From CAVPRW01 sp046727435 [NCBI: bacterium] (GTDB lineage: Bacteria > Tectomicrobia > Entotheonellia > J063), in NCBI GenBank assembly GCA_046727435.1, contig JBKPCR010000254.1, forward strand, positions 1 to 5,801: DNA of 5,801 nt. Direction: 5' to 3'. Position 1 is the first letter of the stretch. Each line of letters starts with the position of its first letter. This document shows positions 1 through 5,657 of this stretch, piece after piece. Below the pieces are notes generated by a model. That model saw nothing but the letters and a program-made list of their open reading frames with translations, searched no databases and had not been told where the DNA came from. A program made the translations under genes and the position numbers.

Positions 1-1
1 A

Positions 2-271
2 GGGAGTCGTGAGGGCTGGAGATGGCCCTGGGCATTCGGGTGCTCGGGGCCGTAAGCCGCTAACGCCGGAACCTGGCCACGCGTCGCGGAGAGGCCACTC
101 GCCAGGCGCCATATGCCCTTTGCGGAGGACAAGGTCCCACCCTGACGCGCCCGTGGCGGTTGCCACCGGAATTACCAGTGCCACGAGCGCCGCCGACGAG
201 GCCAGGTCTAGTATGCTTGTGAGATCGTGTTTAGAGGACACCCATTGTTCCAGGTAGGCCCAATCAGCCAT
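2..271 (-). CDS. Possible partial membrane protein, N-terminal part only (unrecognised)
   Basis: An open frame begins with ATG at 271 and stays open for 90 codons to the left edge. The N-terminus reads MADWAYLEQWVSSKHDL and is followed by a hydrophobic stretch, about residues 26-45 (SSAALVALVIPVATATG), that could be one membrane segment. The remainder is rich in Gly, Pro and Arg and looks less like protein. There is no clear Shine-Dalgarno site before the ATG. Its first codons lie antisense to the monooxygenase tail at 245-340. I do not recognise a family. It is the only frame in 1-250 with a protein-like N-terminus; a plus-strand frame at 9-257 has shadow-like composition. It may be chance. 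Confidence 0.22.
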   Translation of the reverse strand, partial: MADWAYLEQWVSSKHDLTSILDLASSAALVALVIPVATATGASGWDLVLRKGHMAPGEWPLRDAWPGSGVSGLRPRAPECPGPSPALTTP

Positions 272-340
272 GAGGAGGTCATGGAGGCACTGCGACTGTT
301 TGGGAAGTACATCATCCCCCACTTCCAGGCCAAAGCCTAA
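245..340 (+). pseudogene. C-terminal remnant of a luciferase-like monooxygenase
   Basis: The frame ending in TAA at 338-340 reads LFQVGPISHEEVMEALRLF and then GKYIIPHFQAKA. It aligns with the C-terminus of the intact monooxygenase on the other strand: HEEVMEALRLFGKYIIPHF against HTRIMDSIRLFGRYVIPAF gives 10 of 19 identical residues. Upstream of about 245 the similarity stops, the frame closes at TAG 209-211, and no other frame continues it. About 320 N-terminal residues, including the flavin-binding barrel, are therefore missing. At DNA level the two tails have diverged, so this is an old paralogue rather than a recent copy. The remnant faces the intact gene, with 70 bases between their stop codons. 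It is too short for any activity. Confidence 0.68.
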
Positions 341-410
341 GGAAACGTCGGCTGATCGACACGGCCTTATTCTCTGCCCCTTTCCATGGCTATTTTTCGG
401 TGTGAACTCG

Positions 411-1481
411 CTACGTGAAAGCCGGAATGACGTAACGACCAAATAACCTGATCGAGTCCATGATCCGGGTATGGGCCAGGTTGCCCATCTGCATGAAGCA
501 GAGGATCTGGTCTACCCCGGCCTCCTGGTACTTCTTGAGGACCTTGATGACCGTATCTGGGTTGCCCATGGCGAAGGCGCCTGACTGGATATGATCGGTG
601 AAGGTCTTGCCGGAGCGCTCGTGCTGGATGGCTGACACCGCGAACTTGTAGGAATCGGGCACTTTGCGCCCCTGCCAGGGCGCGTAGAGATTCTCCGCCA
701 TGTGGACGAACCATGCGCCTTCCGGCCCCGCGACGGTGCGGGCTTCTTCGTCATTCTCGGCACAGTGCGTCACGCACAGCGCTGCGATCTGGTTGTTCAT
801 AAAGCATCCCACCGGCTTGGCGTGCGCGATCCCCTCGCGGTACATGGCGACGCGCTCGGCCATTTGCTCATACCCTCCCAAGTTGAAGCAGAGCGCCCCC
901 AGGCCCATCTCCCCGGCCGCCCGGAAGCTGTCGGGTTGACTGCACGCGACCCAGAGGGGGGGATGGGGCTTCTGCACCGGCTTAGGAATGACCGAGCGGG
1001 GAGGGACCTGGTAGAAGCGCCCGTCATGGGAAAAGGGGTCTTCCGTCCACATCCGGGGGATCATGGCAATCGCTTCTTCCCATTGGGCTCGGGTCTCCTC
1101 GGGGTCGACCTGGAACCCGTCCATCTCGATGAGTGTGGTGGAACGTCCGGTCCCCAGGTCCATGCGGCCATCACTCACGATATCTAGCACTGCGGCCCGC
1201 TCGGCGACCCGCACCGGGTGGTTATACTGGCCCGGCAGCAGGGCAACCGCATGGCCGATGCGAATCCGTTTGGTGCGTTGGGAGATCGCACCATAGAGTA
1301 CTTCCGGGGCCGAGCAGTGGGAAAATTCCCGCAGAAAGTGATGTTCCACAGTCCAGAAGTACTCGAAGCCGACTGCGTCCGCCAGCTCGACCTGGGCCAT
1401 CACCTGGTGGTAGCGCTCCTGTTCAATCCCGTCATAGTGGGGTTCCGGGATCTGGATTTCATACATGAGTCCGAACTTCAT
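411..1481 (-). CDS. Luciferase-like (LLM class) flavin-dependent monooxygenase
   Basis: The 356-residue protein begins MKFGLMYEIQIPEPHY and is a full-length member of the bacterial luciferase-like superfamily: TIM-barrel enzymes that use reduced FMN or F420 to oxidise a small organic substrate. Visible hallmarks are WTVEHHF at about residues 43-49, which matches the EHHF signature of LuxA-type proteins, then RIRIGHAVALLPGQYNHPVRVAERAAVLD and SDGRMDLGTGRS, and the C-terminal IRLFGRYVIPAF. The substrate cannot be told from sequence. ATG 1481 is preferred over ATG 1514 because it has an ideal Shine-Dalgarno 6 bases upstream, matches the usual family N-terminus, and overlaps the upstream NHL gene's stop as ATGA. 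That overlap implies translational coupling. This is the last gene of the minus-strand row and one of only two that look intact. Confidence 0.93.
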   Translation of the reverse strand: MKFGLMYEIQIPEPHYDGIEQERYHQVMAQVELADAVGFEYFWTVEHHFLREFSHCSAPEVLYGAISQRTKRIRIGHAVALLPGQYNHPVRVAERAAVLDIVSDGRMDLGTGRSTTLIEMDGFQVDPEETRAQWEEAIAMIPRMWTEDPFSHDGRFYQVPPRSVIPKPVQKPHPPLWVACSQPDSFRAAGEMGLGALCFNLGGYEQMAERVAMYREGIAHAKPVGCFMNNQIAALCVTHCAENDEEARTVAGPEGAWFVHMAENLYAPWQGRKVPDSYKFAVSAIQHERSGKTFTDHIQSGAFAMGNPDTVIKVLKKYQEAGVDQILCFMQMGNLAHTRIMDSIRLFGRYVIPAFT

Positions 1482-2071
1482 GGTCTGTCCTCCCTTAGGG
1501 CTATCGGTGGGCACGTCCCAAGAGGTGTCTGCCCCTGGCTGTGGTCATCGCCTTTCCCCGGCACTCCCCACGACTTTCGCAGCGTACCATCCGCGGCGAA
1601 TCGGTGGATGCGGGCGTTGCCGTAGCCATCCGAAATATAGATCTCGCCCATTGGCGTGATGGCGACATCGGACGGGCGATGGAAGGGACCGGCGGCCTGT
1701 TTGACTGGATCGCGGTAATTGCCGGACCAGCCGGTCGCTGAGGGCTGGTTCCAGGTGCCCAAGGTCAGCAGCAGATTCCCAGTGGGACTGTACTTCAACA
1801 CCACGTGCGAGTTGATGACCGGCAGATAGAGATTGCCTTGCTGATCAATGCACATCCCGTGCGCAGACGACAGGATCCCTTCGCCCCAGGAGGTGAGAAA
1901 GGTGCCATCCCGCTCGAGCACTATCAAGGGATGCGCACTGCGATTAAACAAATAGACCCGATCGTGGGCATCCGTTACAATGCCGGTCTGGCCCAGGGTC
2001 CAGCCGGCCGGCAGTTGTGCCCAGTCTTCCACGAATTCGTAGGTGAATTGACCCTTCCCGACCGTAGCCAT
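1478..2071 (-). CDS. NHL-repeat beta-propeller protein, C-terminally truncated
   Basis: The 197-residue protein carries NHL-type repeats, which form blades of a beta-propeller. Repeats are visible at about residues 29-63 (IVTDAHDRVYLFNRS to LTSWGEG), 70-105 (AHGMCIDQQGNLYLP to LLTLGTW) and 130-172 (FHRPSDVAITPMGEIYISDGYGN to SWGVPGKG). Related proteins, often labelled peptidyl-alpha-hydroxyglycine lyase-like, are usually around 300 residues and continue after the GxPG motif with another PHxVWVDxxGRVYVxDRxNxR blade. Here similarity ends at about residue 174 (base about 1550), and a 23-residue tail with no NHL character (GDDHSQGQTPLGTCPPI, then ALREDRP) follows. ATG 2071 has AGGAGG 8 bases upstream. 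The TGA overlaps the next gene's ATG. A three-blade propeller is unlikely to fold normally. No signal peptide is evident. Confidence 0.78.
   Translation of the reverse strand: MATVGKGQFTYEFVEDWAQLPAGWTLGQTGIVTDAHDRVYLFNRSAHPLIVLERDGTFLTSWGEGILSSAHGMCIDQQGNLYLPVINSHVVLKYSPTGNLLLTLGTWNQPSATGWSGNYRDPVKQAAGPFHRPSDVAITPMGEIYISDGYGNARIHRFAADGTLRKSWGVPGKGDDHSQGQTPLGTCPPIALREDRP
1488..1496 (-). promoter_or_regulatory. Shine-Dalgarno site that sets the monooxygenase start
   Basis: On the minus strand AAGGGAGGA lies 6 bases before ATG 1481. The alternative upstream ATG at 1514 has no comparable site, so the extra 11 residues it would add are probably not translated. The site lies inside the final codons of the NHL gene, which fits coupled translation. 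Confidence 0.8.
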
Positions 2072-2182
2072 CTCCGTTTCCTCCTGCCGATAGCGTCATA
2101 GGACCATCCCGCAAGGGAAGCCCTCTCCTCCCTCCGCTGCTGCCGAACTGTTCTCCCACCACTCTAGCGTCGCCTGCCATGG

Positions 2183-2860
2183 CTACGCGTGACCGCGCAA
2201 CACGCGGCCTGGGAACGCCCCCGTATGTGCGCCGTGCGCGTATACCTGGGTCCCCGAGACAAACGTGGCCACGATCCCCTCCGCCTTCGAGATCAAGCGA
2301 CGGCCCTGTCGGGGGAAATCCCGCACATACTCTGGAGGCTTGGCCGCCACGGTCTGGGGATCGAACAGCACCAGATCAGCCACGTAGCCTTCGGCCAGCG
2401 TGCCGCGGTTGGGAATGCCGAATATGGCGGGGGCCGCCGTCAATTTGTGGACGGCCTGTTCGAGGCTCAGCACCGCCCATTGCCAGTCAATCCCTGCCTC
2501 CATCACGTCATACGGAATCGCCTCCACGTTCACCAAGTCATGCATGAGGAGGTCCCGCGTCTCCGGCTTGACAGGCGCCACTCCCACGCCGCAGTTGCCC
2601 ATGACCACGGTGGTCACCCCGTGCCAGGCGGAACTGGTGAGCAGGGGGTCCCAGGCGATCTGGGCGTCGTAGTGCGTGTGAGGATCAATAAACCCCGGCG
2701 CGACGACGAGCCCGTCGGCGTTCATGGTCCACCGGGCGGCCAGCCCCGTCTCGCGACCGAGGTACGTGATATGGCCGTCCGTGACGCCAAGCGTCCCCAC
2801 AAAACTGGGGTTCCCGGTGCCATCGCAGATACGCGCCTGCTGGATGATCAGATCGAACAT
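2183..2860 (-). CDS. D-aminoacylase-type amidohydrolase with a large in-frame internal deletion
   Basis: The 225-residue protein starts MFDLIIQQARICDGTGNP, the N-terminal beta-sandwich strand of N-acyl-D-amino-acid deacylase-like amidohydrolases, metal hydrolases with a TIM barrel. It retains the first-strand motif PGFIDPHTHYDAQ (His61, His63) and GNCGVGVAP, whose Cys90 matches the bridging metal-ligand Cys of D-aminoacylase. At residue 128 (DWQW) it jumps directly to the C-terminal segment LSLEQAVHKLTAAPA, then GTLAEGYVADLVLFDP. Family members are usually about 550-580 residues, so roughly 330-350 residues are gone in frame, including the later barrel His ligands and the catalytic Asp. It is therefore probably inactive although the frame is clean. 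ATG 2860 has GGAGG 5 bases upstream and fits the family N-terminus better than ATG 2899. Confidence 0.85.
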   Translation of the reverse strand: MFDLIIQQARICDGTGNPSFVGTLGVTDGHITYLGRETGLAARWTMNADGLVVAPGFIDPHTHYDAQIAWDPLLTSSAWHGVTTVVMGNCGVGVAPVKPETRDLLMHDLVNVEAIPYDVMEAGIDWQWAVLSLEQAVHKLTAAPAIFGIPNRGTLAEGYVADLVLFDPQTVAAKPPEYVRDFPRQGRRLISKAEGIVATFVSGTQVYAHGAHTGAFPGRVLRGHA

Positions 2861-2864
2861 GAGG

Positions 2865-2872
2865 CCCTCCCT
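2865..2872 (-). promoter_or_regulatory. Shine-Dalgarno site that sets the amidohydrolase start
   Basis: AGGGAGGG on the minus strand lies just before ATG 2860, with 5 bases between the GGAGG core and the ATG. It supports this start over ATG 2899, which would add 13 residues not typical of the family. Confidence 0.7.
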
Positions 2873-2914
2873 GCTCGCGTGCCTACCGCTCGGGTACACA
2901 GCGCAGACCTGGCG

Positions 2915-3262
2915 CTAGCAGATCTGATAGAGCGCGTGCCGCCGATTGCGGGTGTAGGGCCGGATCTGGCCGGGCCAGCGCCCCAGTTCGACCGCCTCCG
3001 CCCATGCCGCGCTGACGAGCACGTGCGGCCCCTCGATCTCGTATAGGGCGCTATACCGTGGCCCCGTGTGCGCGATTTGCTGCGCTGCGCCGCCCATGCT
3101 CACGGTGAAGGGTTCGCCCTTGACGCGGGTAACGGCGCGGACGCCGGGCACCTTGAGCAGATTGGGGACGTGCTCGGTGTCGTAGACCTCGTTGAAAAGT
3201 TCTTCCTTATCTTGATCCACGTCCATGCTCGCGACGAAGAGATATTGCGTGGTGATCGGCAT
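2915..3262 (-). CDS. EthD-like / dimeric alpha-beta barrel small protein
   Basis: A 115-residue protein whose N-terminal half has the signature YLFVASMDVDQDKEELFNEVYDTEHVPNLLKVPGVR. The pattern DVDxxxExxFNxxYDxEHxPxLLxVPGV is typical of small ferredoxin-like (dimeric alpha-beta barrel, EthD-type) proteins. These commonly sit in degradation operons as small enzymes or accessory proteins. The second half keeps YSALYEIEGPHVLVSAAW, another common element of the group. Length is normal, so it looks intact. ATG 3262 has AGGAG 6 bases upstream; the stop is TAG at 2915-2917, 54 bases before the amidohydrolase start. It is probably co-transcribed with the downstream amidohydrolase, NHL and monooxygenase genes. 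The exact reaction or partner cannot be deduced. Confidence 0.82.
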   Translation of the reverse strand: MPITTQYLFVASMDVDQDKEELFNEVYDTEHVPNLLKVPGVRAVTRVKGEPFTVSMGGAAQQIAHTGPRYSALYEIEGPHVLVSAAWAEAVELGRWPGQIRPYTRNRRHALYQIC

Positions 3263-3353
3263 GCGCTTCTCCTCTCTGCCTGCCCGGCGGGTTCGCCGTC
3301 AGGGTGCACGCCCCACCTGACGCCTGCTCAACCGCCACCTCAACCCCAGATGG

Positions 3354-3481
3354 GGCTTGTATCCTTCGGCGGGTGCGCACCCAAGCCTCTTCTGTCCGGT
3401 CTCCGAAGATCTCCACCGGCGCATGCAACCCTTTGATCGGTACAGGCCCGAGTGCGTTCACCTGGTGTGACCTTCCGCTAA
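3354..3481 (-). pseudogene. Decayed continuation of the cyclase gene
   Basis: Directly after TGA 3482-3484 the same frame reads LAEGH. After a small shift near 3464 the neighbouring frame reads QVNALGPVPIKGLHAPVEIF, then GDRTEEAWVRTRRRIQA. In intact relatives the cyclase domain is followed by a segment of the form EVLRLAEGxVQVxxLGPVPVKGLxxPVEVFEL, then an Arg-rich linker into the AAA+ domain. The TGA can therefore be read as a replaced Arg codon (CGA to TGA), and the frame change as a one-base loss or two-base gain. Similarity is clear to about 3405 and plausible to about 3354, after which the leader of the EthD-like gene begins. All of the AAA+ and TPR region is absent. Confidence 0.7.
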
Positions 3482-4198
3482 TCATAACACCTCGGCCGTG
3501 ATCAGGATCGAGCCCGGCATCGCCATCTGCTCCATGCTTGCCGCCAGGTGGGTGGTCTGCCCCACTGCCGTGTAGTCCGTGCGCAGGTCGCTGCCGATGG
3601 CCCGCACCACCACCTCACCGGCATTCAGCCCGACCCGGTTGTGGATGGGCACGCCTTTGCTTCGCTGCACCTCTGCGGCATATTGCTTGACCGATGCTTG
3701 CATAGCCAGGGCGGCATAGCAGGCCCGCACCGCATGGTCCTCGTGCGCAATCGGCGCCCCAAACAGGGCCATGATGCCGTCGCCCATCACCTGGTTCACT
3801 GTCCCCTCGTAGCGGTGCACGGCCGCCATCATGCGTTCGAGGACGGGGTTGAGGAGTTGGCGGGCGTCTTCGGGATCACGGTCGACCAGCAGCTCCATCG
3901 AGCCTTTAAGATCGGCGAACAGGACGGTGACCTGCTTGCGCTCGCCTTCGAGGGCGGCCTTGGAGGTGAGGATTTTCTCGGCCAAATACCCAGGGGTATA
4001 CCGCAGCGGTGATGGGGGTGGGGCAGCAGGCGGCGCGGGGCTCTGCGCCGTGAGTGGGGCGCCGCACTCGCCACAGAACTTGGCCCGTGGGAGCGTGTCC
4101 GCCCCACACTGAGGGCAGCGGGGCTGCAGGGGAGTGCCACACTGGATGCAGAACCTGGCCCCGTCTGGAGTGTCAGCGTCGCAGTGCGGGCAGCGCAT
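3482..4198 (-). CDS. Zinc-ribbon class III adenylate/guanylate cyclase, truncated after the cyclase domain
   Basis: From ATG 4198 the protein starts MRCPHCDADTPDGARFC. Counting from the upstream GTG 4216, it has two zinc ribbons (Cys9/12/23/26 and Cys34/37/48/51), a Pro/Ala linker (about 57-72), and a class III cyclase domain from about residue 92. This contains TVLFADLKGSMELL (metal Asp102), NQVMGDGIMALFGAP (metal Asp146), HEDHAVRAC and DYTAVGQTTHLAASMEQMA. Relatives of this architecture continue with an AAA+ ATPase and TPR repeats to about 1,000 residues or more; here TGA 3482-3484 ends the frame right after ITAEVL. The usual Arg in the AAR(M/L)E motif, which stabilises the transition state, is Ser227, so activity is doubtful. 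ATG 4198 is preferred because it has GGAGAG 7 bases upstream and matches the family start. Confidence 0.85.
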   Translation of the reverse strand: MRCPHCDADTPDGARFCIQCGTPLQPRCPQCGADTLPRAKFCGECGAPLTAQSPAPPAAPPPSPLRYTPGYLAEKILTSKAALEGERKQVTVLFADLKGSMELLVDRDPEDARQLLNPVLERMMAAVHRYEGTVNQVMGDGIMALFGAPIAHEDHAVRACYAALAMQASVKQYAAEVQRSKGVPIHNRVGLNAGEVVVRAIGSDLRTDYTAVGQTTHLAASMEQMAMPGSILITAEVL

Positions 4199-4205
4199 CG
4201 ATGGA

Positions 4206-4211
4206 CTCTCC
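4206..4211 (-). promoter_or_regulatory. Shine-Dalgarno site that sets the cyclase start
   Basis: GGAGAG on the minus strand lies 7 bases before ATG 4198. The alternative GTG at 4216 has no such site and would add six residues ahead of the typical MRCPHC family start. Confidence 0.55.
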
Positions 4212-4216
4212 GGCAC

Positions 4217-4654
4217 GGTCGTGCGAGCGGCCTGGGCGTGGATGGGAAGGAGTCCCCACCTACACCTCTTAGAGACAGGTCTTGGATGGTGCGTCAGTAC
4301 TCCACACGCCGCCTCGTGTCAAGCGGAAAGCGCGACAGAGCTCTCGACCCTGGAGCGGCGAAGGGAGGTGGTGACGCCTCGGACATCGCTACCAGCACCG
4401 TCATGATGGGCCACTCCCATGCGCTGTCCGAATTACTTACAGCCATTACCCCTAGGGCTCACGCGACCCACGAGTGGCGATCGAGGTCACGCGGGAGATG
4501 GTCGATCGAATACACGTGGCTCGATGGTCTGGCACCAGACTTCCAAGATGTGACGCAGGATACAACCCTTTCTCGCGGTCGCGCACCCTGGGGTAGACTA
4601 GCCACAACTCCTCGCGATGCGCATCAATTTGTAAGAAATGTCCCCTGCATAATT
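4217..4654. other. Intergenic stretch without a convincing gene
   Basis: I read all six frames here. A long plus-strand frame (4184-4996) crosses the region but starts antisense to the cyclase and ends antisense to the IS5 transposase, with no recognisable motif. A 50-codon minus-strand frame (4294-4446, starting MAVSNSDSAWEWPIMTVLV) is the most protein-like small ORF but has no good Shine-Dalgarno and no family I know. The cyclase promoter should lie in this stretch if the gene is expressed, but I cannot place convincing -35 and -10 boxes. It may also hold decayed or deleted IS sequence. Confidence 0.5.
4527..4540. repeat. Perfect 14-bp palindrome
   Basis: GTCTGG, a two-base CA centre, then CCAGAC form a perfect inverted repeat of 6-bp arms. 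It lies in the gene-free stretch upstream of the cyclase, about 330 bases from its start. It could be a protein-binding site, but a palindrome of this length is also expected by chance in a window this size. Confidence 0.3.
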
Positions 4655-4990
4655 CTGCGAGTCAAGGCTGCCAGCGGAGGGTTCGGGCTGTCGGCCCAGC
4701 TACCGCCGCTCCCACTGGCGAAGTGTCTCCATCACGCGTGCCCAGACGCCGTCTCGTCGCCAGCGCTTGAAATAGCCATCGATGGTGCTCCCGTGGCCAA
4801 CGTCCTTGGGCCCCAGACGCCATTGGCCGCCCGTCTTGTTGAGGTACAGGATGCCGTGGAGCATACGTCGCACGTCGCATGGCGGTCGTCCGGGTCCGCT
4901 GGGGCGCCATGTGCGTTCCGGCAGCAGGGGTTGGAGCAACTCCCATGGCTCATCGGTCACATCTGTTGGATAGTCATCCTCGGGGCTCAT
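4655..4990 (-). pseudogene. IS5-family transposase, N-terminal fragment with internal nonsense codon
   Basis: From ATG 4990 the frame reads MSPEDDYPTDVTDEPWELLQ, then PLLPERTWRPSGPGRPP, GGQWRLGPKDV and GYFKRWRRDGVWARV. These are the N-terminal hallmarks of IS5-family transposases: TDxxWxLLxPLLP, GxQWRxxPKDF and YFxRWRRDGxW. TAG at 4700-4702 interrupts after 96 residues, but the same frame continues LGRQPEPSAGSLDSQ, the normal next segment. The D of DSQ is the first Asp of the DDE triad. After DSQ (about 4655) similarity ends, so the remaining catalytic domain, normally bringing the protein to about 250-280 residues, is gone. GGGAGG lies 7 bases before the ATG. The element cannot move itself. 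Confidence 0.82.
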
Positions 4991-5100
4991 GGTTGATCCT
5001 CCCGCATCTGATCATGAGACGTGTGGGAGTGTGAGACCCACGAGCCCTGCTTGGCAAGTCCCTCAGCTGACCTCCGATAGGGTTTTACAACAGCTTCTCA
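4655..5100 (-). mobile_element. 5' remnant of an IS5-family insertion sequence
   Basis: The fragment covers the transposase N-terminus and its leader. The likely outer end lies near 5081-5100, where the minus strand reads AAGCTGTTGTAAAACCC, a sequence resembling the terminal repeats of some IS5-group elements. The other end is missing, so the inverted repeat cannot be confirmed within the window. The leader of about 100 bases contains a weak GTGGG...CCCAC inverted repeat (5023-5041). Confidence 0.45.
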
Positions 5101-5127
5101 GGTAGGATGCCACGGTTCTCAGGTAGG
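5095..5127 (+). repeat. Direct repeat, 12 bp twice at 21-bp period
   Basis: TTCTCAGGTAGG occurs at 5095-5106 and exactly again at 5116-5127; a looser relative, TTCCCAGGTATGG, lies at 5172-5184. The repeat sits where the IS5 remnant ends and before the Tn3 transposase remnant begins. It might be a junction duplication or an element-end repeat; a simple local slippage duplication is equally possible. Confidence 0.6.
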
Positions 5128-5610
5128 CGCCTCGCGTCATTCGCACTATGCGTGCGCAGAAACCGGCGCCGTTCCCAGGTATGGCGCTTGATGTTCGCGC
5201 GCACCTACACCTATCGGGCCATTGTCGAATTGGGGAAGGCCGTGAAGACGATCTTTCGCTGTCGCTTCCTGCATGACGAAGCCCTGCGTCAAGAAATCCA
5301 CGACGGGTTACAGGTGATCGAAAACTGGAACAGCGCCAATGACTTCATCTTTTACGGACGCGGCGGGGACATGGCCACCAATCGGTTGGAAGATCAAGAG
5401 ATGGCCATGCTGGCCTTGCATCTGTTGCAAATCTCGCTGGTGTATATCAATACCTTGATGGTGCAGCAGATCTTCACGGATGACACGTGGTTCGAGCGGA
5501 TGACCCCCGAGGACTTCCGTGCCTTAACGCCCCTCACCTATGCACACATCAACCCGTATGGCACATTCGGCCTGGATATGCAGCAACGTCTGCATCTGGA
5601 TGCGGCGTAA
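5107..5610 (+). pseudogene. tnpA: C-terminal remnant of a Tn3-family transposase
   Basis: The open frame gives 167 residues, but family similarity begins only near residue 30 (base about 5194): [20 protein letters not shown], then [37 protein letters not shown] and [19 protein letters not shown]. It ends with [19 protein letters not shown]. This is the C-terminal end of a Tn3-family TnpA of the group with ENWNSAN...FYGxGG and HxNPYG motifs; full proteins are about 950-1,000 residues. Roughly 85 percent of the protein, including the DNA-binding region and the two catalytic Asp segments, is missing. Residues 1-29 derive from the direct-repeat junction and are not transposase-like. I find no recognisable Tn3 terminal repeat just downstream. 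It is inactive. Confidence 0.85.
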
Positions 5611-5657
5611 AACCTTTTTAAATGTATAGGATTACGGCAGACCTTTTCCGCTGGTGA

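Noticed and set aside
2189-3046. Plus-strand frame of 285 codons
   Set aside because: It is a shadow of the amidohydrolase and EthD-like genes on the minus strand, with composition rich in Arg, Gly, His and Pro and no family motif.
3299-3320. Imperfect inverted repeat TCAGGGTG...CCACCTGA as a terminator between cyclase and EthD-like gene
   Set aside because: The arms pair poorly and no T-run follows on the minus strand.
3207-3485. Minus-strand frame of 92 codons read as a separate gene
   Set aside because: Its first part is the frameshifted continuation of the cyclase, and its last part overlaps the EthD-like gene out of frame.
4294-4446. Small minus-strand ORF (MAVSNSDSAWEWPIMTVLV...)
   Set aside because: The composition is plausible for protein, but there is no good ribosome site, no recognised family and no conserved context.
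4636-4647. AAATGTCCCC motif resembling ends of some insertion sequences
   Set aside because: It is too short and has no matching inverted partner or adjacent element gene.
4184-4996. Plus-strand frame of 270 codons
   Set aside because: It is antisense to the cyclase start and to the IS5 transposase, has no motif, and has no plausible Shine-Dalgarno. Its length reflects the high GC content.
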